Shown piece by piece: positions 35,153 to 42,671 of a stretch of 64,000 nt of DNA. The DNA lies in assembly GCA_905200645.1 (NCBI GenBank), contig CAJKLD010000001.1:62001-126000 (forward strand). Direction: 5' to 3'. A program made the position numbers and the translations under genes. Every line of letters begins with the position of its first letter. The first letter of the stretch is position 1. The notes under the pieces were generated by a model. The model worked only from the letters and a program-made list of their open reading frames with translations. It did not search any database and had not been told where the DNA came from. Source of the DNA: an uncultured Phascolarctobacterium sp. GTDB taxonomy: Bacteria; Bacillota; Negativicutes; Acidaminococcales; Acidaminococcaceae.

Positions 35153-35755
35153 ATGGATAAAACAACTCTTAACTACTACAACGCCAATGCTAAAGACTTT
35201 GTTCAAGGCACTGTGGGAGTAGATTTTCATATAACTCAAGATAGTTTTTTGGCGCAGCTGGAGGAAGGTGCGTGTATCTTGGACTTTGGCTGCGGCAGTG
35301 GCAGGGATACCAAGTACTTTTTGCAGCGCGGCTTTGCAGTGGAGGCTACGGATGGGTCGGCGGAGCTGTGCAAATTGGCCAGCGAGTATACTGGCATAAT
35401 CGTGAAGCAGATGCTGTTTGATGAGCTGAAGACCGTGGAAGAGTACGATGGCATTTGGGCCTGTGCTTCTATTTTGCATTTGGCGTGGGCGGATTTGGTC
35501 GTTGTCATGAAAAAGATGGTGCGTGCGCTAAAGGACGAGGGCGTGATTTATACCTCCTTTAAGTATGGCCAGTTTACCGGCCAGCGCAATGGCAGATTTT
35601 TTACGGATTTGGATGAAGAAGGCCTTGCAAGGTTGCTCAAGGAAGTTGGCGGCCTAGAAGTAAAAGAGCTGTGGATTACAGGGGATGTGCGTCCTGGCAG
35701 AGGTGAAGAAAAATGGTTGAATATGATGCTGAAAAAGAGCTGCAACGGGAAATAG
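35153..35755 (+). CDS. Class I SAM-dependent methyltransferase
   Basis: A 200-aa Rossmann-fold methyltransferase. Motif I CILDFGCGSGRDTKYFLQRG (about residues 41-60) binds S-adenosylmethionine; the acidic motif II EATDGSAELCKLA follows, then ACASILHLAW and GVIYTSFKYG. The type is that of small-molecule or protein methyltransferases; no DNA-methylase catalytic motif (NPPY/DPPY) is visible. Its last 43 bases overlap the start of the helicase gene in another frame, so the two are probably co-expressed. Substrate unknown. An inverted repeat CCTTTACG/CGTAAAGG (35047-35054, 35084-35091) lies upstream. Confidence 0.85.
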   Translation: MDKTTLNYYNANAKDFVQGTVGVDFHITQDSFLAQLEEGACILDFGCGSGRDTKYFLQRGFAVEATDGSAELCKLASEYTGIIVKQMLFDELKTVEEYDGIWACASILHLAWADLVVVMKKMVRALKDEGVIYTSFKYGQFTGQRNGRFFTDLDEEGLARLLKEVGGLEVKELWITGDVRPGRGEEKWLNMMLKKSCNGK

Positions 35756-38184
35756 AGGTTGAGCCTATAAGTGTCATCACAGGCGACAACAATTATAAAA
35801 AATTTCTATATTACCAACTGAAAATGAGCATTCGCCAAGCGGACGCCATCGACATAGTGGTTTCCTTCTTGATGGAAAGCGGCGTGCGCATGCTGCTCAA
35901 GGATTTACAGAGTGCCTTGGACCGCGGCGTAAAAATTAGGCTGCTCACGGGCAACTATTTGGGCATTACTCAGCCCGCGGCCCTGTATTTGATCAAAAAA
36001 GAGCTGGGCAACAGGGTAGATTTGCGTTTTTATAACGACACCACGCGCTCCTTCCATTCCAAGGCCTATATCTTCCATTATGGGGACGAGGGCGAGATTT
36101 TTATTGGCTCATCCAACATTTCTCGCAGTGCTTTGACCGCAGGCATCGAGTGGAATTATCGGCTGATTAAGCGCATTGACGAGGAAAGCTTTACGGCCTT
36201 TTATGAAACCTTTAATGATTTGTTTGAGCATCATTCCATTGTGGTGGATGATGCGGTGCTGCAAAGCTATTCCAAAAGCTGGCACAAGCCCAGTGTGGCC
36301 AAGGATTTGGAGCGCTACGACATTAAAGAGGACGAAAATACTCGTGTCAGCTATTTGTTCCAGCCCCGTGGTGCGCAAATCGAGGCCCTGTATGCCTTGA
36401 ACAGCTCTCGTGAGGAGGGTGCTACCAAGGGCGTGGTGCAGGCTGCGACAGGCGTGGGCAAGACTCATTTGGCTGCCTTTGATAGTGTTAATTTTAAGCG
36501 TGTACTCTTTGTGGCGCACAGGGAAGAAATTTTGCGGCAGGCGGCAGAGGCCTTTAAAAACGTGCGTCCCGCCGATAGCTGTGGCTTTTTTATGGGACAG
36601 CAAAAGGATACGGATAAGCAGCTAGTGTTTGCTTCTGTGGCTACCTTGGGCAAGGAGCAGTACCTAAATGAGGAATACTTTCCCAAGGATTATTTTGATT
36701 ACATGGTGGTGGACGAGTTTCATCATGCAGTGAATAAGCAATATCGTAATATCGTAGAATATTTTACGCCCAAATTCATGCTAGGCCTGACGGCGACTCC
36801 GGACCGCATGGACGGACGAAATATTTTTGAGCTGTGCGATTATAATGTGCCCTATGTAATTACTCTGCAGGAGGCCATTAACAAGGGGATGCTGGTGCCC
36901 TTCCATTATTATGGCGTGTACGACGAGACCGATTATTCTGGCATGCGCTTTGTGGGTGGACGCTATAACGAGCAGGATTTGAATGCGGCCTATGTGGGCA
37001 ACAAGCGTCGCACCGATTTGATTTATAAGCATTATTTGAAATATCGTTCCCAGAGAGCGTTGGGCTTTTGCTGCTCTCGCCTGCATGCGGAGATGATGGC
37101 CAAGGATTTTTGTGAGCGCGGCGTGCCGGCGGTGGCGGTGTATAGCGATGCCCAGGGGGAATTTGCCGAGGACAGGAAGCAGGCTATTTCCAAGCTGGTG
37201 AAGGGCGAGATCAAGGTGATTTTTTCCGTGGACATGTTCAACGAGGGCGTGGATATTCCCAGTGTGGACATGGTGATGTTTTTGCGTCCTACGGAAAGTC
37301 CCATTGTCTTTTTGCAGCAGCTGGGTAGGGGCCTGCGTACTTATAAGGGCAAAAAGTATTTGAATGTGCTGGATTTTATTGGTAATTATGCTAAGGCGGA
37401 GCGGGCTCCCTTTATGCTGGCCGGCAGGACCATGAGCGGTGGCAGAAAGCTGACTCGTGGGGAATTAGAGTATCCTGATGATTGCATTGTGGATTTTGAT
37501 ATGCCTCTTTTGGATTTGTTCCAGCATTTGGAGCAACGGCGCTTGCATATTAAGGAGCGCATTCAGCAGGATTTTGTGCGGGTGCAGGAGTTTTTGGGAA
37601 AGGTGCCTACCCGCATGGAGCTTTTTACCTATATGGATGACGAGATTTATTATCTGTGCCTAAAGACTGCCAAGGAGAATATTTTTAAGAATTATTTAGC
37701 CTTTAAGGAAGAAATGGGGCTGCTTACGGCAGCGGAACAGGAGCTTTGTGCAGGCGTGGGGAAGGAGTTTGTGCATCTTTTGGAGACTACGGATATGACC
37801 AAGGTGTATAAGATGCCAGTGCTGCGGGCCTTTTATAATGGTGGCCAAGTGCGACTGGCTGTGACGGAGGCTCAGCTTTTGGCCAGCTGGAAGGACTTTT
37901 TCAATGACGGCACCAACTGGAAGGATTTGAAGAAGGAAATTACTCTTGAAGAATACAGGGCCATCAGCGATAAGGCCCATTTGAGCAATATTTTGCGTAA
38001 TCCGGTTAAGTTTTTGAAGGCTAGTGGCAGGGGCTTTTTCGTGGAGCGGGATGGTTATCCCATTGCCTTGGCAGATTCGCTGGCTAGTGTTGTGCAAAAT
38101 CCTGCGTTTGTAGATGAGCTGAAGGATATTATTGAGTACAGAACTATGGAGTACTACCGGAGCCGGTACGAGGGGAAGGAGTAG
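35713..38184 (+). CDS. PLD-domain SF2 DEAD/DEAH-box helicase
   Basis: An 823-aa fusion. N-terminal phospholipase-D-like nuclease domain (about 20-180) with one HxK motif (His115, Lys117) and GSSN (132-135), then a superfamily 2 helicase core: Walker A AATGVGKT (244-251), DEFHH box (334-338), LTATPDR (359-365), motif VI QQLGRGLRTYKG. Helical C-terminal domain of about 300 residues. Related proteins often end in a DUF3427 domain, which I do not see. A single HKD motif implies dimerisation if the nuclease is active. It overlaps the methyltransferase by 43 bases. A nuclease-helicase next to a methyltransferase in an island suggests phage defence or DNA repair (inference). Confidence 0.87.
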   Translation: MVEYDAEKELQREIEVEPISVITGDNNYKKFLYYQLKMSIRQADAIDIVVSFLMESGVRMLLKDLQSALDRGVKIRLLTGNYLGITQPAALYLIKKELGNRVDLRFYNDTTRSFHSKAYIFHYGDEGEIFIGSSNISRSALTAGIEWNYRLIKRIDEESFTAFYETFNDLFEHHSIVVDDAVLQSYSKSWHKPSVAKDLERYDIKEDENTRVSYLFQPRGAQIEALYALNSSREEGATKGVVQAATGVGKTHLAAFDSVNFKRVLFVAHREEILRQAAEAFKNVRPADSCGFFMGQQKDTDKQLVFASVATLGKEQYLNEEYFPKDYFDYMVVDEFHHAVNKQYRNIVEYFTPKFMLGLTATPDRMDGRNIFELCDYNVPYVITLQEAINKGMLVPFHYYGVYDETDYSGMRFVGGRYNEQDLNAAYVGNKRRTDLIYKHYLKYRSQRALGFCCSRLHAEMMAKDFCERGVPAVAVYSDAQGEFAEDRKQAISKLVKGEIKVIFSVDMFNEGVDIPSVDMVMFLRPTESPIVFLQQLGRGLRTYKGKKYLNVLDFIGNYAKAERAPFMLAGRTMSGGRKLTRGELEYPDDCIVDFDMPLLDLFQHLEQRRLHIKERIQQDFVRVQEFLGKVPTRMELFTYMDDEIYYLCLKTAKENIFKNYLAFKEEMGLLTAAEQELCAGVGKEFVHLLETTDMTKVYKMPVLRAFYNGGQVRLAVTEAQLLASWKDFFNDGTNWKDLKKEITLEEYRAISDKAHLSNILRNPVKFLKASGRGFFVERDGYPIALADSLASVVQNPAFVDELKDIIEYRTMEYYRSRYEGKE

Positions 38185-38211
38185 GGTAATATACCCGAGG
38201 TGGAGACGAAA

Positions 38212-38402
38212 ATGGATGAGCAAGTTACTGTTCCTGAGAAGAAGCTTCTTTTAGACAAAATGATAAGTTTTTTTCAAGATAATGTCGAGAAGCTGAAGGT
38301 GTTAGCGGTAAATGCTGAACGACCTGAAAAGCTTTTACTAAAGAATCTATGCCCAATCTTTTTCAGGCCTTGTGTGTGGCGGGCGTGCAAATTAAATCGT
38401 AG
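38212..38402 (+). pseudogene. Short remnant, probably frameshifted
   Basis: ATG 38212 follows GGTGGAG and opens a Lys/Leu/Glu-rich frame (MDEQVTVPEKKLLLDK...), running to 38445 with an unnatural Arg/Cys-rich tail. Around 38335 another frame becomes more protein-like (TKESMPNLFQALCVAGVQIK) and stops at 38402. I read this as one small gene broken by a frameshift near 38330-38340, but it could also be an intact 78-codon gene ending at 38445. No family recognised. Confidence 0.35.
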
Positions 38403-38448
38403 CATAAACCTTCGTGTCAGACTACGCCAGCAATATTTAATTTAATGA

Positions 38449-38910
38449 ATGCACTCAGCGGCGGTGATTGCAGTGAAAACCATACTTAATATAATTTTAG
38501 CGCTGTTCTTTTTCCATCAGCTTTTTTTCGGTGAGGGCTGGTATGCCGTTTTTTGCCGTTTTTTGGTGTTTGGCTGCGTAGTGTATTGGCTAGTATCCGT
38601 ATATAGGTTGAATAAGCAAGAGCAGGAGCAAGCAAAGCTTGGCAAGCAGCAATCAGCTGCTGTCAATAAAGAAGCTGTGCAGGAAACGAAAGCAGATGCT
38701 ATGGACGGTGAAGTGCATGAGACTACACAAGAAGACAGCAAGTGGGAAGCTAGCGATGTGGAGATGATGGACGGACCCTATGGTCGCGCCCCATATGGTG
38801 GTGTTATTTGGGATGATGAGTATACCATTGACGAGCTGATTTTTAGGGATGGCGTGTATTATTACAACCAGAACAGCGAAGAATGGGAAGAGGATGACGA
38901 AGATTCGTGA
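38449..38910 (+). CDS. Hypothetical two-helix membrane protein with acidic tail
   Basis: A 153-aa protein with two membrane helices (about 8-26 and 30-52), then a polar tail with an acidic, tyrosine-rich end (DDEYTIDELIFRDGVYYYNQ and EEWEEDDEDS). No family recognised. The start is uncertain: ATG 38449 lacks a clear ribosome site and GTG codons at 38464 and 38473 are alternatives. It lies in the island downstream of the helicase. Confidence 0.55.
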   Translation: MHSAAVIAVKTILNIILALFFFHQLFFGEGWYAVFCRFLVFGCVVYWLVSVYRLNKQEQEQAKLGKQQSAAVNKEAVQETKADAMDGEVHETTQEDSKWEASDVEMMDGPYGRAPYGGVIWDDEYTIDELIFRDGVYYYNQNSEEWEEDDEDS

Positions 38911-39200
38911 ACATATAGTGCATAAAGATGTTAATACAAAAACGAGCAGACCAATAGGCCGCTCGTTCTTCAATTATCATAATGCTCATTGAATGAATTG
39001 TTTTGAATATAAGAAAAGAAACCGCTCAAAAGGCTTGAATTCGTAGCTAGATGAACGGTTTCTAAACTTAAGAGTTTTGAATATTTTATTGTCAAAGACT
39101 TTTCTATTGCTGGTAATGAGAAGTAAGTGTATAATTGTAATAAGAGAATGTTCACGATAGTGGGGATTGTAGGTTATCGATTTGATTGGAGGTGCTTTCC

Positions 39201-39470
39201 ATGATTTATCCTTATATTACGCTTGCTGATGGTACTGAAATTGTATATACTAACGTGTTTGAAGAAGATGGCTTGCAAAAGGTCGAAGTTCATTTTGAGA
39301 GGCCTACAGAGAGTGGATTTGATACCGCTAGATGCCAACTCCCTAGCTATAAATGGATAATTAGGGATGGTTTTACTGATGAGGAAATGAAAATTTTTGA
39401 TCAGTTCATGCATAGTAATGCTCATCTGTTCTACAAGTATGGTGCTAATGGAGGGCTGAAAATTGCCTAA
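39201..39470 (+). CDS. Small protein paired with DUF4160 gene
   Basis: An 89-aa soluble protein, unrecognised as a named domain. It is compact, acidic and rich in aromatic residues (YPYITLADGTEIVYTNVF, LPSYKWIIRDGFTDEE). Start: ATG 39201 after GGAGGTG; an upstream TTG at 39186 overlaps the ribosome site. Its end overlaps the DUF4160 gene by 8 bases. Two-gene DUF4160 modules are often suspected to be toxin-antitoxin-like, in which case this protein would be the partner; that is inference. Confidence 0.65.
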   Translation: MIYPYITLADGTEIVYTNVFEEDGLQKVEVHFERPTESGFDTARCQLPSYKWIIRDGFTDEEMKIFDQFMHSNAHLFYKYGANGGLKIA

Positions 39471-39741
39471 AATATTTACTATCAAGGGCTATATTGTCTA
39501 CTTTTGGTCCAATGAAAATGATGAACCAATTCACGTGCATGTAGCCAAAGGGGCATCGCGGCCAAACGCAACGAAAATTTGGCTAACCAAGAGTGGTGGC
39601 TGCATATTAGCAAAAAAACAGGATGATGTGGCTCAAAAGGATTTAAATGAGCTTATGGAAATTATCGCAGCACAGCATTTTCTGATTTGTTTGCAGTGGA
39701 AACAACACCATCGTGTGGATACTATTAAATTCTACTGTTGA
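39463..39741 (+). CDS. DUF4160 domain protein
   Basis: A 92-aa protein spanning the DUF4160 family almost completely: start PKIFTIKGYIVYFWSNEND, the family hallmark EPIHVHVAKG (His-x-His-Val), an A.IWL.. strand, and a C-terminal helix with LNELMEIIAAQHFLICLQW. Function unknown; the module architecture suggests toxin-antitoxin or regulatory roles. Start: TTG 39463 with GGAGGG 7 bases upstream. A terminator follows at 39789. Confidence 0.8.
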   Translation: MPKIFTIKGYIVYFWSNENDEPIHVHVAKGASRPNATKIWLTKSGGCILAKKQDDVAQKDLNELMEIIAAQHFLICLQWKQHHRVDTIKFYC

Positions 39742-39788
39742 TTTCTTTAATATATAGATGTTTACATTTTTTTAACAACAAAGAGATG

Positions 39789-39819
39789 CTTTGTAAACTT
39801 TTTGCTACAAAGTTTTTTT
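39789..39819 (+). terminator. Terminator after the DUF4160 pair
   Basis: Seven-base-pair stem CTTTGTA/TACAAAG (39789-39795 with 39806-39812) and seven T. Confidence 0.7.
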
Positions 39820-39982
39820 GGTGTCATATTCGCTTAGAACGAGTCTCTTGAAACAGCAGTGTTGTAGGGCTTATCTTCGACGAATATGTGTAAAATGTGG
39901 AATTTATTCACAATATATCTAAACCAGTTGAAAATATGGAAATAAAAGAGTGCCTAGAAGCAATGCAATTGAGCGGCGTGAG

Positions 39983-40045
39983 TTGCTAAATCGTTAGACG
40001 GTTTACCCCGTGCGTGGGCTGGCATCCCACCCACTCCGCCAACAC
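39983..40045 (+). repeat. Truncated copy of tRNA-Ser(GCU), likely attachment-site repeat
   Basis: Matches bases 34152-34214 from the anticodon loop through CCA and four bases beyond: 36 identical bases, then 3 substitutions within six bases of the T loop (TTCGAA became CTGGCA), then 21 identical bases. The 5' half of the tRNA is absent, so it is not a working tRNA. A terminator similar to that of the intact tRNA follows. The arrangement is the classic footprint of site-specific integration into a tRNA 3' end. Confidence 0.9.
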
Positions 40046-40054
40046 TAAAAAGAT

Positions 40055-40087
40055 GAGCTTTCGGAGATAATCTGAAAGCTCTTTTTT
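40055..40087 (+). terminator. Terminator behind the tRNA fragment
   Basis: Stem GAGCTTTC/GAAAGCTC (40055-40062 with 40074-40081) plus inner AGA/TCT, then six T. The shared GGAGATAATCT/GAGATAATCT core with the terminator at 34222 shows that homology continues beyond the tRNA end. Confidence 0.85.
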
Positions 40088-40141
40088 AGTGTATAAAAAG
40101 CATGGAATCGTGGCGGAACTTTCGACCTTTAGCATTAAATA

Positions 40142-40181
40142 ATAAAAAAATCCTAATGTAAATATACTATTCACATTAGGA
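40142..40181 (-). terminator. Leftward terminator of the broken hydrolase operon
   Basis: On the minus strand a 9-bp stem TCCTAATGT/ACATTAGGA (arms at 40151-40159 and 40173-40181) is followed by seven T. Confidence 0.8.
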
Positions 40182-40249
40182 GAAAAGCAAAAAACAAAAT
40201 GATATAAGAAAGTTTAGCACAAGCAAAAGTTAGTAGAAATAGATAAGCC

Positions 40250-40767
40250 TTACCTTAATTTATTAGCTATCAGCCAGTTTTCCATGTGGTCGGCGATTTC
40301 CACATTATTCAAATCGGCAAATAAAAAGTGCGTGTTGCCCTTAATACCGATTTCCGGCAGGTGTACAACAACAGCGTTGCCGCCATGGCGGTTGACAGCT
40401 TCCGCCCACTGACGAGCCATAATCAAGCGCACACGCCAGTTGTCCTTGTTCCATTCATCGGTAGGCTCTAAAGGAATGTAATCGCCGTAATAAATAATAA
40501 TGGGGATTTTGGTCAGCTTGTTAAAGTCTTCTAAAGCAATAGGCGTTCCCTTGAGCGCGCCAAAAGGACTGCTGGTTTCCAGTGCAGGGGGAACTTCTCC
40601 TTCAGGAAAAACGAAGCCGCTGCCAGCCTCTTGCTTTACACTGTCGCCCGCGAGAAGCTTCCTTGTTCAGCCAGCAGAATAGGCCTTTCGAAGGCTAGAG
40701 CGATGCTTAATGGCAGTATAGCTGCCAGCAACGCCGCTGCTGCTGTACTGCGCAAAAATTTGAACAT
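40250..40767 (-). pseudogene. Broken exported alpha/beta hydrolase (esterase-like)
   Basis: Read leftward, ATG at 40767 (GGAGAC site upstream) starts a good signal peptide (MFKFLRSTAAAALLAAILPL...) but the frame stops after 43 codons. The +1 frame then continues without stop as GSGFVFPEGEVPPALETSS... through YYGDYIPLEP and GGNAVVVHLPEIGIKGNTHF to 40250, the C-terminal part of an alpha/beta hydrolase with the Asp- and His-bearing strands. The middle, including the nucleophile Ser elbow, is missing, so an internal deletion plus frameshift inactivated it. It lies 36 bases behind the flavodoxin-fold gene, apparently in its operon. Confidence 0.8.
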
Positions 40768-40803
40768 GGGTAAAGTCTCCTTTACTTAATTTTTGATAGC
40801 TTA

Positions 40804-41424
40804 TTAACGTACAAAATGCGTACCTATCCATGGCTCTTTTTCCGGCAGGCCGTATTGTTCTTTGCCTAAAGCAATGGAGCGCATTAGGAAGGTCATGTTG
40901 CGAGCCAAAGTGCGCATTGTTTGCAGGCCTTCGCCGTCCTGTAATGCTTCGCCGATTTCACGGCCGTGGATGCTGTTCCAATATTGGCTGGAAGCGATAG
41001 GCATACCGCAGATAGTAAAATATTTATTGAGCTCGTCAAAGGTGGCAGATAAACCGCCGCGGCGGGCAGCCACAACGCTGGCGCCAACCTTCATGGTTTT
41101 ATCAATATGGGGAGTGCTGAAAAATAATCTGTCTAAAAAGGCAATCAAGGTAGCATTAGCAGAAGCGTAATAAACGGGAGTGCCGACTACTAAACCGTCA
41201 CATTCTGCTAATTTTTGTGCTGCCTCATTTACTTCGTCGTTAAAAACACAGCGGTTGAGCTTAGCGCATTGACGGCAGGCGATACAACCGCGGATGGCCT
41301 TGTGACCGATATGCAGAATTTCTGCTTCCACACCCTCTGCTGCAAAAACTTTCACCATTTCCTGCAAGGCGAGAGCAGTATTGCCATTGGCATGAGGACT
41401 GCCATTAATAAGTAAAACTTTCAT
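40804..41424 (-). CDS. NADPH-dependent FMN reductase-like flavodoxin-fold protein 1
   Basis: A 206-aa flavodoxin-fold oxidoreductase. The FMN phosphate loop is GSPHANGNT (residues 8-16); the flavin-contact region GTPVYYASANATLIAFLDRL follows. A Cys cluster GCIACRQCAKLNRC (Cys 47, 50, 53, 59) is typical of the iron-sulfur flavoprotein branch, so an Fe-S cluster is possible. Start: minus-strand ATG at 41424 with GGAGGAGG upstream; the longer ATG at 41442 overlaps that site. It is transcribed from a MerR-type promoter at 41480-41510. Likely a reductase for quinones or similar electrophiles (inference). Confidence 0.87.
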   Translation of the reverse strand: MKVLLINGSPHANGNTALALQEMVKVFAAEGVEAEILHIGHKAIRGCIACRQCAKLNRCVFNDEVNEAAQKLAECDGLVVGTPVYYASANATLIAFLDRLFFSTPHIDKTMKVGASVVAARRGGLSATFDELNKYFTICGMPIASSQYWNSIHGREIGEALQDGEGLQTMRTLARNMTFLMRSIALGKEQYGLPEKEPWIGTHFVR

Positions 41425-41479
41425 ATAAAAAACCTCCTCCAAAAGTTAGTATAGTAAAATTTGCCGTTAGCTTAATCAT

Positions 41480-41510
41480 ATTATACTACTTTAAGTTGAC
41501 TTTAAGTCAA
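41480..41510 (-). promoter_or_regulatory. MerR-type promoter and operator P1
   Basis: On the minus strand TTGACT and TATAAT are separated by 19 bp, the over-long spacer characteristic of MerR-activated promoters. The spacer region carries CTTAAAG-TCAA-CTTAAAG (41489-41506), one base from the inverted repeat CTTAAAG-N4-CTTTAAG known for Bacillus AdhR. Confidence 0.85.
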
Positions 41511-41547
41511 GCTGTTTGGAGAAGGTTTGCGGGAGAATATTATGGAA

Positions 41548-42000
41548 TTATTTTAAAGTACGGCCGTAGAAGGCTTGCAGTTTATTAACGATTTGGTCAA
41601 CCAATTCGGTTTGAATTTTTGTGCCGATAGCTAATCTGTCACGCTGAGGGTCAACGTGAGTTGGCTCGCGTCCGATAGTATCGATGATACCGGTAGCCTG
41701 GCGTTCTTCTAAAACGCTTATCAGAGTGCTCAAGCCGTTTAAGCAGCGCGGAAAGCCGCAGTAAGCATACAGGTGCAGCATAACCTCTTTAGCCTCGTTG
41801 ACGGTCATGCCGCTATTCAAGGCTTGGTTAATAGCCGGGCGCAGGTTTTCTAAATCTCCCTGCGCAGTGAACGCTGCCGTGGTAACAATGCTGGCGTTGC
41901 GGGGAGAAAGAGCTTGTTTTTCTGCAGCGTGCACCGAAGAACCCAAAATGCCAAAGCTGCACAAGGCTAAGCAGGAAACGATAATAGTTTTTTTCAACAT
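41548..42000 (-). CDS. Exported carboxymuconolactone decarboxylase (CMD) family protein
   Basis: A 150-aa protein with a Sec signal peptide (about residues 1-25, ending VHAAEK) and a CMD/AhpD-like helical domain. The motif E..LHLYAYCGFPRC holds Glu72, His76, Cys81 and Cys86, the acid, base and two Cys positions of the AhpD-type redox site, though spaced differently (two Cys four residues apart). An exported thiol-redox or peroxidase-assisting role is plausible; the substrate is unknown. Start at 42000 with GGAGGC upstream. It is driven by the MerR-type promoter P2 in the divergent region shared with the regulator gene. Confidence 0.82.
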   Translation of the reverse strand: MLKKTIIVSCLALCSFGILGSSVHAAEKQALSPRNASIVTTAAFTAQGDLENLRPAINQALNSGMTVNEAKEVMLHLYAYCGFPRCLNGLSTLISVLEERQATGIIDTIGREPTHVDPQRDRLAIGTKIQTELVDQIVNKLQAFYGRTLK

Positions 42001-42021
42001 AGAAAAGCCTCCTTTTTATTG

Positions 42022-42050
42022 TTTACAGTTGCCTGTTTGTCTGTTATAAT
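42022..42050 (+). promoter_or_regulatory. Promoter of the merR-type regulator
   Basis: TTTACA at 42022-42027 and TATAAT at 42045-42050, 17-bp spacer, on the plus strand. The start near 42057 lies just before the P2 operator (42085-42102), so the regulator bound there could hinder its own transcription. Confidence 0.7.
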
Positions 42051-42075
42051 CTAAACAAATCATTAGCTTGCTTAG

Positions 42076-42106
42076 ATTATAGAAGTTAAAGTAAACTTTA
42101 AGTCAA
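42076..42106 (-). promoter_or_regulatory. MerR-type promoter and operator P2
   Basis: Minus strand TTGACT, 19-bp spacer, TATAAT; operator CTTAAAG-TTTA-CTTTAAC at 42085-42102, with a perfect inner palindrome TTAAAG/CTTTAA. Drives the CMD-family gene. Confidence 0.87.
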
Positions 42107-42149
42107 GAGTTTGATTTTGTCCAAAATGTGAACTTTTTGGAGGTGTAAA

Positions 42150-42620
42150 ATGTTTTATACTATTGGCGAGATGGCAAAAATTGTTAATGTGCCGCCATCC
42201 ACTTTGCGTTATTATGATAAAGAAGGCTTGCTGCCGTTTGTGGAACGTACCGAAGGTGGTATCCGCATGTTCAAGGAAAGCGATTACGAAGGCTTGTGCA
42301 TTATCAACTGTTTAAAAAATTCCGGTATGCCCTTGAAGGATATCAAAAATTTTATGCAGATGGTTTCTCAAGGTGACGCGTCCATTGAAAGCCGTTTGGA
42401 ATTGATTGAAAAGCAACGTACAAGAGTATTGCAGGACTTGGAAAAAATTCAGCAGCTGTTGAAAATTTTAGACTATAAGGTGTGGTATTATTCTACGGCT
42501 AAGGCCGTAGGTACTACGGCTGTGCCTAGAGAAATGCCTGAGGAAAATATTCCTAAGGAGCTATTGGAAGTGCGCAGATACCTTAAAGATATGCATTATC
42601 GTAATAGTATCGCAAAATAA
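42150..42620 (+). CDS. MerR-family regulator of AdhR/NmlR type
   Basis: A 156-aa regulator with the MerR winged helix at residues 1-70 (YTIGEMAKIVNVPPSTLRYY, then KEGLLPFVERTEGGIRMF), followed by a dimerisation coiled coil (about 75-115) and a short tail. There is no metal-binding C-terminal loop. The helix INCLKNSGM places a Cys at residue 54, where AdhR/NmlR-type regulators have the Cys that senses aldehydes, quinones and similar electrophiles. The operators around it match the AdhR repeat. Together these make an electrophile-responsive activator of the neighbouring reductases likely. GGAGG precedes ATG 42150. Confidence 0.9.
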   Translation: MFYTIGEMAKIVNVPPSTLRYYDKEGLLPFVERTEGGIRMFKESDYEGLCIINCLKNSGMPLKDIKNFMQMVSQGDASIESRLELIEKQRTRVLQDLEKIQQLLKILDYKVWYYSTAKAVGTTAVPREMPEENIPKELLEVRRYLKDMHYRNSIAK

Positions 42621-42624
42621 AAAC

Positions 42625-42659
42625 AGCCTAGCCTCAAGATGATTTGAGACTAGGCTTTT
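42625..42659. terminator. Bidirectional terminator between regulator and reductase 2
   Basis: Stem AGCCTAG-C-CTCAA / TTGAG-A-CTAGGCT (42625-42637 with 42644-42656), T run on the plus strand and a longer one (TTTTTATTTT) on the minus strand. Serves the convergent genes on both sides. Confidence 0.85.
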
Positions 42660-42671
42660 GCTAAAATTAGT

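Larger units (their letters stand above)
39742..40249. other. 508-bp gap at the right end of the island
   Basis: No gene seen. Contents: terminator for the DUF4160 pair (39789-39819), about 160 bases without recognisable content apart from an 8-bp inverted repeat CATATTCG/CGAATATG (near 39826 and 39880), the truncated tRNA-Ser copy (39983-40045) with its own terminator (40055-40087), and a leftward terminator for the broken hydrolase gene (40142-40181). Confidence 0.6.

Noticed and set aside
38941..38970. Terminator AACGAGC/GCTCGTT after the two-helix membrane protein
   Set aside because: The stem is only 7 bp with a long loop and the following CTTCAATT is not a T run.
34623..39741. Integrase or transposase within the tRNA-bounded island
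   Set aside because: No frame carries tyrosine or serine recombinase motifs or a DDE transposase pattern, and no terminal inverted repeats were seen.
39826..39887. 8-bp inverted repeat CATATTCG/CGAATATG as an insertion-element remnant
   Set aside because: The arms are short, the 45-base interior codes for nothing, and no target duplication is visible.
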